A stretch of 64,000 nucleotides of DNA, from NCBI GenBank assembly GCA_949035555.1, contig CAROLD010000001.1, forward strand, positions 186,001 through 250,000. The letters run 5' to 3'. Position numbers and translations under genes: made by a program. The notes beneath the pieces were generated by a model. That model saw nothing but the letters and a program-made list of their open reading frames with translations, was not told where the DNA came from and did no database searches. The DNA comes from an uncultured bacterium (GTDB lineage: Bacteria; Cyanobacteriota; Vampirovibrionia; Gastranaerophilales; Gastranaerophilaceae). Each line of letters opens with the position of its first letter. Position 1 is the stretch's first letter. This document shows, one piece after another, positions 57,157 through 64,000 of the stretch.

Positions 57157-57762
57157 CTATTTTACATTATTCCTGCCAAGTTGTAAACAAAAATTTTTAT
57201 TTATCTCCTCAAAATCACCCATACCGTTGATTTCAGTCTTACCGTCAGGTGAAATTCGCACTTCGATTTTGTTTTTGTATTTTTTAAGGATGTCAGCAGA
57301 GTAAAAATCTGTCAGAAAAATATATCGCTGATTGGACGAGCCGACCCACGGACGGGAAAGGTCATAATTTTTCTGCTCAAACCCTCCGTCTATCAGCAAA
57401 TCAATATTATCCAAGAGTTTATTCACATGCCTGTCATTCTTTGCTCTAAGCTCTTCCAGTATATAACCTGTAAAACACAGAACAGATAACCCTTCTTCCT
57501 TAATAAGACGTGCAAGTTCCGCAAGTTCTTTCGCCTGTTCAAAAGGTTCTCCGCCAAGAAAAGTTACCCCCTCTATTTGCGGCTGTGATTTTATTTGAGA
57601 AAATAGTTCTTCTACGCTGTATTTTGTTCCACATCCGAATTTCCATGTATCTTTTGCCCAGCAGCCTTCGCAATGCTTTTTACAACCTTGAACCCATATG
57701 CAAAACCTCACTCCGGGACCTTCGACAGTTGTATTTTTCAGAATTTTATAAATATCTGCCAT
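57157..57762 (-). CDS. NrdG-like radical SAM activating protein
   Basis: 201 residues. It starts with TTVEGPGVRFCIWVQGCKKH, giving the CxxxCxxC cluster (CKKHCEGC) and W-KDTW expected of anaerobic RNR activases (NrdG) and related single-domain radical SAM enzymes; FLGGEPFEQAKEL is the SAM-binding GGEP. It is distinct from the NrdG next to nrdD. It shares a TAATG stop/start with the upstream HhH gene and precedes ycf46, so may serve another glycyl-radical enzyme. Target unknown. Confidence 0.8.
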   Translation of the reverse strand: MADIYKILKNTTVEGPGVRFCIWVQGCKKHCEGCWAKDTWKFGCGTKYSVEELFSQIKSQPQIEGVTFLGGEPFEQAKELAELARLIKEEGLSVLCFTGYILEELRAKNDRHVNKLLDNIDLLIDGGFEQKNYDLSRPWVGSSNQRYIFLTDFYSADILKKYKNKIEVRISPDGKTEINGMGDFEEINKNFCLQLGRNNVK

Positions 57763-58700
57763 TAGAAATCGATAATCCTGCCTTGATCTATTTCTTCTTC
57801 TTTTTTAGGCTGAGGTGCCAAACCTATAACAATCATTGATTTAATTTTTGGAATAAAATGTTCTTTAACATTTGCGGCATGAATAAAATCTTCTTCGGAT
57901 TTAAAAAGACCGTTAGTTTCGCGGTATTCGACAATTTTCTTTGCCATAACAATATTAATACCCGGAAGAATAGAAATTTCACTTGCACTTGAATTATTTA
58001 CATCAATTTTCTTTGAACCCGATGTAAGAATCTGACCCATTTCCACAAATTCAGGAGCCTCAATTTCGCGTTCTACAACCTTTTTAGCTTCCTGAATATT
58101 ATCCAAATTGATAAAATCACCGCTATCTTTGTTTGCAACATTTGTACCTGCCGCGTAGGTATCAGGTCTGATATTACCCATTTCAACAAACTTCGGACCG
58201 CTGTTGGTAGTATCAATTTTGATTTCTTCCTGAACTTTTGGTTCTTCTTTCAGTTTAATTGTTTTAACATCAACTGTTGTTTCATAGCTAAAAAATGAAA
58301 CCAGAGAATCAAGAGATACAAAGCTGTCAAAAATTTTGCAAACCTGATTCCAGCATTTGTTAATATTAACTTTATCGGTTTTTGAAAGCGTAAAAGTTCT
58401 TAAATCTCTGCGTTTATTGGTTGCAATATTATCAGTTACTATAATTTTTTCATCAGGTGTATATTTGACCGTGCAATGTTCGTTTGTTATTGTATATTGA
58501 TTGAATACAAATCGTTTCGGGACATATTTAACACTACCTTTGTATAAAGCATCAATAAAAAAGTGACGTGCGATCAAGCCCGGAACAAACAACACACAAA
58601 ACAACGCAAGTAAAAAATTAGCAGTCTGAGGTACAAGGTGCAATAAAGTAAAATAAATTCCGACAATTGCTATAAAAAATGTTTTTAAATTATTATTCAT
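57762..58700 (-). CDS. membrane-anchored helix-hairpin-helix protein (ComEA-like C-terminus)
   Basis: 312 residues from ATG 58700. Two N-terminal membrane helices (residues about 5-50) are followed by a linker with two similar short segments, KFVEMGNIRPD and EFVEMGQILTSG. The C-terminal helix-hairpin-helix KIDVNNSSASEISILPGINI then AKKIVEYRETNGLFKSEEDF is of the ComEA/T2SK DNA-binding type. A role in DNA uptake is possible. I choose ATG 58700 over 58724 because TGCTATTGT lies exactly 6 nt before it. Overlaps the NrdG-like gene by one base. Confidence 0.8.
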   Translation of the reverse strand: MNNNLKTFFIAIVGIYFTLLHLVPQTANFLLALFCVLFVPGLIARHFFIDALYKGSVKYVPKRFVFNQYTITNEHCTVKYTPDEKIIVTDNIATNKRRDLRTFTLSKTDKVNINKCWNQVCKIFDSFVSLDSLVSFFSYETTVDVKTIKLKEEPKVQEEIKIDTTNSGPKFVEMGNIRPDTYAAGTNVANKDSGDFINLDNIQEAKKVVEREIEAPEFVEMGQILTSGSKKIDVNNSSASEISILPGINIVMAKKIVEYRETNGLFKSEEDFIHAANVKEHFIPKIKSMIVIGLAPQPKKEEEIDQGRIIDF

Positions 58701-58706
58701 AAAAAT

Positions 58707-58712
58707 ACAATA
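58707..58712 (-). promoter_or_regulatory. extended -10 giving a leaderless start (HhH gene)
   Basis: Minus-strand TGCTATTGT, 6 nt before ATG 58700; head to head with the aroA -10 box. Confidence 0.45.
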
Positions 58713-58757
58713 GCACAGATGCAAAAATTTTGATGATATAAACAGATGATTTTATGC

Positions 58758-58763
58758 TAGAAT
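58758..58763 (+). promoter_or_regulatory. extended -10 giving a leaderless aroA start
   Basis: TGCTAGAAT, 6 nt before ATG 58770, no ribosome-binding site. Confidence 0.5.
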
Positions 58764-58769
58764 AAAACT

Positions 58770-60041
58770 ATGAATAAGCTTGTAAAAAAAGACTTCTGCA
58801 CCCTAAAAGGTGAAATAACAATTCCGTCGGATAAATCCATTTCGCACAGAGCAATAATTTTTTCATCACTTGCGAAAGGAAAATCAATAATCCGTAATTT
58901 TTCAACAGGACAAGACCCGCACTCGACATTGAAAATTTTCAGACAGCTCGGTGTTGAAATTGAAGATAAGAACAATGGAATTATAGTAAATTCAAGCGGC
59001 AGATTATGCGGCGGCAGAACTTATGACTGCGGAAATTCAGGAACAACAATGAGACTTCTTGCAGGAGCTCTTGCAGGTCAAAACTTCAATTCTGAACTTG
59101 TGGGAGACGAAAGTCTTTCAAAACGCCCGATGAAAAGAATTATCGAACCGTTGTCGCTGATGGGGGCAAAAATCACATCAAAGGACGGTAAAGCCCCGTT
59201 AAGCATATACGGAACAGAATTACAACCTATAAATTATAACTCAAAAATCGCATCGGCACAGGTAAAATCCTGTATTCTTCTTGCTGGTCTTCAAACACAA
59301 GGTAAAACAACCGTTACAGAACCTTATGTATCAAGAAATCACACTGAAATTATGCTCCGCCATCAAGGGGCAGACATAGAAATCAACGAAACAACAGTTT
59401 CAATAGAAAAATCCGAATTAGCACCGATTGAAATAGATATTTGCGGAGATATCTCTTCTGCAGCATACTTTATCGTGGCGGCACTTATCGTTCCTAATTC
59501 CGAAATAATTCTGAAAAATGTCGGCTTAAATCCGACACGCGCAGGCATCATTGAAGTTGTTAAAAATATGGGCGGATATATTGAAATCCTTAACCAAAAC
59601 GAAATTTGCGGAGAACTTGTCGGAGATTTGCGCATAAAATATTCACAGCTGCAAGGTACAACAACAGAAGGAGAAATTATCCCACGGCTTATAGATGAAA
59701 TCCCTATTATTGCAGTACTTGCGACACAAGCTGAAGGTGAAACAATTATCCGTGATGCACAGGATTTACGCAATAAAGAATCTGACAGAATTACAGCCGT
59801 TGTAACTGAACTCCAAAAACTCGGTGCAGATATAGAAGAAACTCCTGACGGAATGATAATCAGGGGTAAAAATAATTTAGTAGGAGATGTAAATCTTGAA
59901 ACCTACCACGACCACAGACTTGCTATGAGTTTATATGTGGCAGGACTTGTATGCAAAAAAGAAATTACAATAAACGAATTTGAATGGGTAAATATTTCGT
60001 TTCCTGAATTTGAAAAGCTTTTTGAAAATTTAAAAAAATAA
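58770..60041 (+). CDS. aroA: 3-phosphoshikimate 1-carboxyvinyltransferase (EPSP synthase)
   Basis: Sixth step of the shikimate pathway. Start segment IPSDKSISHRAIIFSSLAKG, PEP-binding YDCGNSGTTMRLLAGALAGQ, SKRPMKRIIEPL, and DLRNKESDRITAVVTELQKL near residue 335, followed by YHDHRLAMSLYVAGLV. Spacing of the glycines resembles class II (glyphosate-tolerant type: GNSGTTMRL). 423 residues, full length. Alone on its strand; the start looks leaderless. Confidence 0.96.
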   Translation: MNKLVKKDFCTLKGEITIPSDKSISHRAIIFSSLAKGKSIIRNFSTGQDPHSTLKIFRQLGVEIEDKNNGIIVNSSGRLCGGRTYDCGNSGTTMRLLAGALAGQNFNSELVGDESLSKRPMKRIIEPLSLMGAKITSKDGKAPLSIYGTELQPINYNSKIASAQVKSCILLAGLQTQGKTTVTEPYVSRNHTEIMLRHQGADIEINETTVSIEKSELAPIEIDICGDISSAAYFIVAALIVPNSEIILKNVGLNPTRAGIIEVVKNMGGYIEILNQNEICGELVGDLRIKYSQLQGTTTEGEIIPRLIDEIPIIAVLATQAEGETIIRDAQDLRNKESDRITAVVTELQKLGADIEETPDGMIIRGKNNLVGDVNLETYHDHRLAMSLYVAGLVCKKEITINEFEWVNISFPEFEKLFENLKK

Positions 60042-60043
60042 AT

Positions 60044-60493
60044 TTACAGTTTTTTTAAATCAATATTATTACGTATAATACCTCTTTGGTATCTGTTTAC
60101 TGTTTCTATTTCCGGCGAAATCCAGCCGTTAAAGCTGTCTAAATAAACATCATCCGGTAAAACTTTACCCAGCACTGTAATAAATTCACCTTCCAACTCT
60201 GGTAAATCTTCACAAGGCACATCGTTGTATAACCCGCCCATATAAAGCCTTGAATATCCATTGGATTTCATAACTTCTAATAACAAATTTTCTCTAAGCT
60301 TTTGAATATCAATTACTCCGCTTTTTATCATTTCAATAAATTCACTTATACTTGCATGAGCGACTCTGTAAGCATCCAGTAATTCAAGAATTTGGAGTTT
60401 TTCATTGAGTTTCAAAGATTTCCCATGTGGTAATTTACATTTCAAAGCATCTCTATATATATCCAATACATTTATATGAAGTTGTTCTAACAT
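60044..60493 (-). CDS. hypothetical protein, 149 aa
   Basis: Mainly helical, no membrane segment or signal peptide; contains the distinctive MGGLYNDVPCEDLPELEGEF near residue 88. I do not recognise a family. Its start codon overlaps the stop of the broken reading frame at 60487-60819 by 7 nt, the usual sign of a two-gene operon, so it was probably translated together with that gene. No separate ribosome-binding site is clear. Confidence 0.55.
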   Translation of the reverse strand: MLEQLHINVLDIYRDALKCKLPHGKSLKLNEKLQILELLDAYRVAHASISEFIEMIKSGVIDIQKLRENLLLEVMKSNGYSRLYMGGLYNDVPCEDLPELEGEFITVLGKVLPDDVYLDSFNGWISPEIETVNRYQRGIIRNNIDLKKL

Positions 60494-60819
60494 TTTAGTA
60501 TAGTGCCTGAATTTGTCGGTTTTTTATCAATTAATATGCGGTTTAAATCCTTATCTTGAAGAGATGCTAAACGAACAATTCTGTCTGCATTAAACACACA
60601 ATCAATTTCATTGCGGTGATTTGATGTATATAAACCAAGAAAATGTTCGTGATTTTTATGGAGCTGATGATAAATATCCGTATAATAATGCGCTGTTTCA
60701 ACAAATCTGTGTGGTAGTTTTCATTAGCTGAGGGGCGGTCTTTGAGCGGAATACGACAAATTTTGAGAAGACCGCTTTGCATCTATATAATTATTAAAAA
60801 CAGGAAAATGTATTTTCAT
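60487..60819 (-). pseudogene. small gene interrupted by two consecutive stop codons
   Basis: One frame reads MKIHFPVFNNYIDAKRSSQN and on to RPPLS, then TAA TGA (60726-60721), then resumes for 76 residues (KLPHRFVETAHYYTDIYHQL ... LNRILIDKKPTNSGTILKC) to a stop inside the next gene's start. The resumed part has coherent coding character but no start codon of its own. Either the gene is dead, or a small deletion/insertion near 60720 makes the frame coincidental. Family unknown. Confidence 0.5.
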
Positions 60820-60872
60820 ATAAACTATAAAACTAGTAATATAAATTTTTGCTATAAATCTGCCTGCCGTGT

Positions 60873-60878
60873 TATAAT
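60873..60878 (+). promoter_or_regulatory. extended -10 giving a leaderless start (permease gene)
   Basis: TGTTATAAT, 6 nt before ATG 60885. Confidence 0.5.
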
Positions 60879-60884
60879 TTCTTT

Positions 60885-61709
60885 ATGAAAAACTGGAGAA
60901 AGATTTTAGGTTATTTTTGTTTAATTGCGATAGCTGTAAGTATGCTTTATCCGTTTTTTGCGATGATTAATCTTTCTTTTGTACCAAACGGCGAAATATT
61001 TAATCAAGGCGGCAAATTATTTTATTCTCCGCTAACTCTGGAAAACTATTCCAATGTTTTTGAAAAAATTCCGTTGTGGAAATATTTTATAAACAGTCTT
61101 TTTGTAGCATTAGTTACAACAATCGGACAGGTAATAATTTCTGCACTTGCGGGATACGCTTTTGCTAGAATGAAATTCAAATTGCGTGATGTGCTTTTTC
61201 TTATAATACTTATCACAATGCTTGTACCGCCGCAGGTTAATATTATTCCACTATTCTTTTTAATGCGTCAATTCCACTGGATAAACACTTATCAGGCATT
61301 GATTTTACCGGGATTATTTGGCGGTTTTGGAATATTTATGATGCGGCAGTATTTTCTGGGATTACCAAAAGATTTGGATGAAGCCGCAAAAATTGACGGA
61401 TGCAATATTTTTCAATCCTTTTTTAAAATCGCACTACCACTTGCAGCACCTGCAATTGCAACATTAACAATCTTCACTTTTGTTACAACATGGAACAGTT
61501 TTATGTGGCCACTAATTGTGACAAATACAGAATCAATGCGTACCCTTCCGGTAGGCTTGGCAATATTCAAAGGCAGTTTCAGAGAAATTACTCTCTGGGG
61601 AGATTTGCTTGCTTGCGCGGTAATCTGCACAATCCCTGTTGCAGCTGTATTTTTACTTGGTAAAAAATATTTTATCAATGACATTTTACAAGGCGGCGTC
61701 AAAGAATAG
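60885..61709 (+). CDS. carbohydrate ABC transporter permease (MalG-like)
   Basis: 274 residues with six membrane helices. The cytoplasmic EAA loop is LDEAAKIDGCNIFQSFFKIA then LPLAAPAIA, as in CUT1 sugar permeases of the MalG/UgpE type. It normally works with a second permease, a binding protein and an ATPase, none of which is in this window, so it is an orphan here or its partners lie elsewhere. Start leaderless in layout. Substrate cannot be read. Confidence 0.9.
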   Translation: MKNWRKILGYFCLIAIAVSMLYPFFAMINLSFVPNGEIFNQGGKLFYSPLTLENYSNVFEKIPLWKYFINSLFVALVTTIGQVIISALAGYAFARMKFKLRDVLFLIILITMLVPPQVNIIPLFFLMRQFHWINTYQALILPGLFGGFGIFMMRQYFLGLPKDLDEAAKIDGCNIFQSFFKIALPLAAPAIATLTIFTFVTTWNSFMWPLIVTNTESMRTLPVGLAIFKGSFREITLWGDLLACAVICTIPVAAVFLLGKKYFINDILQGGVKE

Positions 61710-61846
61710 GGCAAATATTCTCACAAATGATATCGTAACTTGAAAGAATTAAATAATTAATTAAAAGTTAAATTACAATGACTTTGTCAAAAATAACGTT
61801 AAAATAAAAATATAGAAAGTTATTTTGAAATGGAGTTGGTGTAATT

Positions 61847-64000
61847 ATGTTAGATTTTGACAAGTTTACAAATTATTCTCAAGAAATTCTATCCTCAGCA
61901 AGCGCTCTTATGAATTCCTACCAAAATTCACAAATGGAGCCTGAGCATATTATGCTTGCGATGATTAAAGATGATGGAATTATTAAAGATTATCTGTCGG
62001 AACTAAAACTCCTTAATCAGAACTTTATTAACAAAATCGTATCCAAAATCGAAAGTTTTCCAAAAGTTTCAGGACCGATTAATCCTCAAAGCCTTTATTT
62101 GTCAAATGATACAAGACGTCTATTGGAACTTGCAATTGAAGAAAGCCAAAAGTTAAAAGATGATTATGTCGGAATTGAAGCAATACTTCTTGCGATGACA
62201 AAACTTGAAAATAGCAGTATCAAATCGATACTGGAAAATTTTAATGTAAATTCAGGTTCAATCCTAAGTGTAATGAAGAAAATCAGAGGTAACAAAAAAG
62301 TGGACAATAAAAATGCAGAAGAAAACATGAAGGCGCTTGAAAAATATTCAACAGACCTTACCGACCTTGCCAGAAAAGGCAAATTAGACCCCGTAATCGG
62401 CAGAGATGAAGAGGTTAGAAGGATAATTCAGGTTCTGAACAGGAGAACCAAAAATAATCCCGTCCTTATAGGTGAACCGGGGGTAGGTAAAACCGCAATA
62501 GTTGAAGGCCTTGCCCAAAGAATTGTCAGAGGCGATGTTCCTGAAAGTTTGAAAGATGTAAAACTGATTTCGCTTGACTTAGGCGCACTGGTTGCAGGAG
62601 CAAAATTCCGCGGAGAATTTGAAGAACGTCTGAAAGCCGTATTAAAAGAAGTTGAAGATTCAAACGGCGATATAGTAATGTTTATTGACGAACTTCACAC
62701 AGTAGTCGGCGCAGGTTCAACCGAAGGCTCTATGGACGCCGGTAACCTCTTAAAACCAATGCTTGCGCGCGGAGTTTTGCGTACAATCGGTGCAACAACA
62801 ATCAACGAATACAGAAAATATATTGAAAAAGACCCTGCATTGGAAAGACGTTTCCAACCTGTCCTTGTTGCAGAGCCTTCTGTTGAAGATACAATAAGCA
62901 TCCTTAGAGGATTGAAAGAAAAATACGAAGTTCACCACGGTGTGAGAATTCTTGACAGCGCAATTATTGAAGCCGCAAAACTTTCAGACCGATACATTAC
63001 AGACAGATTTTTGCCTGACAAAGCTATTGACCTGATTGATGAAGCCGCAAGTTCTCTGCGTATTGAAATTGATTCAATGCCAGAAGAAATTGATGCAATG
63101 ACAAGACAAAAAATTCAGCTTGAAATTGAACGCGAAGCCCTGAAAAAAGAAGAAACAAACGAAGCCCGCGCAAAGGTTGAAGACATAACAAAACAGGTAA
63201 ATGAACTTGATGAAAAAATTAAAGTTATGAAATGCCAGTGGGAAGAAGAAAAAGCTTCCATAACATCAGAAGCTGATATAAAAGACGAAATCAACAATGT
63301 CAAAACTAAAATTGAAGAAGCTGAAAGAAATACAGACCTTCAAACCGCGGCAGAATTGAAATACGGTCGTCTTCTGGAACTGGAAAAACAATTAAAAGCC
63401 TGTCAAAACAAAGAACAAACCGATAATAAACTTTTAAAAGAAGAAATCGACGGTTCTGATATTGCAGAAGTTGTCTCAAAATGGACAGGAATTCCTGTAA
63501 CAAAACTTGTAGAATCAGAAATGCAAAAACTTCTTACAATGGAAGATTTATTGCACAAACGTCTTGTCGGGCAGGATGAAGCGGTTGATACGGTATCAGA
63601 CGCAATTCGCCGTGCTCGTTCCGGTCTAAAAGACCCGAAACGGCCTATAGGAACATTCCTTTTCTTAGGACCTACAGGGGTTGGTAAAACCGAACTTGCA
63701 AAAGCACTTGCAGAATTTATGTTCAATGACGAAGACGCACTTATACGTATTGATATGTCAGAATATATGGAAAAACACAATGTTGCGCGTCTTGTCGGAG
63801 CGCCTCCGGGATATGTCGGATACGAAGAAGGCGGTCAATTAACCGAAGCAGTCAGAAGAAAACCTTATTCTGTCGTACTTTTTGATGAAATCGAAAAAGC
63901 ACACCCTGATGTGTTCAACATTATGCTTCAAATCTTTGATGATGGCAGATTGACAGACTCAAAAGGCAGAACAATCGATTTTAAAAACACTCTGATTATT
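61847..64000 (+). CDS. clpB: ATP-dependent disaggregase ClpB (partial, runs off the window)
   Basis: 718 codons are visible and the frame is open at 64000. Order: the Clp N-domain repeats (MEPEHIMLAMIK; DDYVGIEAILLAMTKL), NBD1 with Walker A GEPGVGKT (about residue 208) and ALERRFQPVLV, the coiled-coil middle domain that separates ClpB from ClpA/X (about 395-520), then NBD2 with GPTGVGKT (about 608) and APPGYVGYEEGGQLTEAVRR. Start ATG has TGGAG upstream at 61831. It rescues aggregated proteins with DnaK. No clear CIRCE or sigma-32 site is visible; an isolated CTTGAAA lies at about 61739. Confidence 0.97.
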   Translation, partial: MLDFDKFTNYSQEILSSASALMNSYQNSQMEPEHIMLAMIKDDGIIKDYLSELKLLNQNFINKIVSKIESFPKVSGPINPQSLYLSNDTRRLLELAIEESQKLKDDYVGIEAILLAMTKLENSSIKSILENFNVNSGSILSVMKKIRGNKKVDNKNAEENMKALEKYSTDLTDLARKGKLDPVIGRDEEVRRIIQVLNRRTKNNPVLIGEPGVGKTAIVEGLAQRIVRGDVPESLKDVKLISLDLGALVAGAKFRGEFEERLKAVLKEVEDSNGDIVMFIDELHTVVGAGSTEGSMDAGNLLKPMLARGVLRTIGATTINEYRKYIEKDPALERRFQPVLVAEPSVEDTISILRGLKEKYEVHHGVRILDSAIIEAAKLSDRYITDRFLPDKAIDLIDEAASSLRIEIDSMPEEIDAMTRQKIQLEIEREALKKEETNEARAKVEDITKQVNELDEKIKVMKCQWEEEKASITSEADIKDEINNVKTKIEEAERNTDLQTAAELKYGRLLELEKQLKACQNKEQTDNKLLKEEIDGSDIAEVVSKWTGIPVTKLVESEMQKLLTMEDLLHKRLVGQDEAVDTVSDAIRRARSGLKDPKRPIGTFLFLGPTGVGKTELAKALAEFMFNDEDALIRIDMSEYMEKHNVARLVGAPPGYVGYEEGGQLTEAVRRKPYSVVLFDEIEKAHPDVFNIMLQIFDDGRLTDSKGRTIDFKNTLII

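Overview
The window (about one third G+C) looks like a chromosomal segment of a non-photosynthetic gut relative of the cyanobacteria (Melainabacteria/Vampirovibrionia, probably Gastranaerophilales). The call rests on a Ycf46 AAA ATPase beside a Ycf35/DUF1257-like gene and a DUF2997-like gene, a plastid/cyanobacterial gene set, together with outer-membrane autotransporters, a TolC-type protein, an oxygen-sensitive class III ribonucleotide reductase under a cobalamin riboswitch, and no photosynthesis genes. The lineage is inferred from gene content only.

Layout. 1-5.4 kb: two divergent small genes with an operator-like array, a holin-like membrane protein, a ferritin-like protein, a TolC fusion and the 3' remnant of an autotransporter. 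5.4-16.3 kb: housekeeping (VRR-NUC protein, tRNA-Ala, queF, mscL, surE, tsaD, a kinase-like protein, gshB, an MBL hydrolase, ribD, tsf, rpsB, rpsT). 16.3-35.8 kb: a surface-protein region with a 1324-residue autotransporter on the minus strand and a giant one of about 4,580 residues on the plus strand. Between them lie rpmE, a DUF486 protein and three tRNAs. 35.8-43.9 kb: a GNAT-like protein and a kinase-ART fusion, trpR-trpB, recG and a low-complexity protein. 44-47.5 kb: an XRE/zinc protein, then riboswitch-nrdD-nrdG. 47.5-53.9 kb: small membrane and exported proteins, tRNA-Leu preceded by a 102-bp tandem repeat, an EF-hand/transglycosylase-like protein, GNAT, tRNA-CAT, an Lrp-type regulator with an aminotransferase, carbonic anhydrase, an ART-like protein and tRNA-Ser. 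54-64 kb: the DUF2997/ycf35-like/ycf46/radical-SAM/HhH cluster, aroA, a pseudogene, an orphan sugar-type permease and clpB, which runs off the end.

Most striking points. (1) Two homologous autotransporters each carry a different candidate phase-variation device: a run of 10 Gs that puts the giant one's signal peptide out of frame, and a 20-bp perfect inverted repeat enclosing 118 bp immediately upstream of the other. (2) At least nine genes have a -10 box, usually of the extended TGn type, ending exactly 6 nt before the start codon with no ribosome-binding site, which implies routine leaderless transcription. This rule also corrects several start codons. (3) A HipA/PI-kinase-like domain is fused to a putative ADP-ribosyltransferase domain, and other ART-like and kinase-like proteins lie nearby, suggesting an effector repertoire.

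Ordinary gene expression signals are clear: Shine-Dalgarno sites before most remaining genes, many bidirectional hairpin terminators between convergent genes, and one perfect TTGACA-17-TATAAT promoter before the tRNA cluster.
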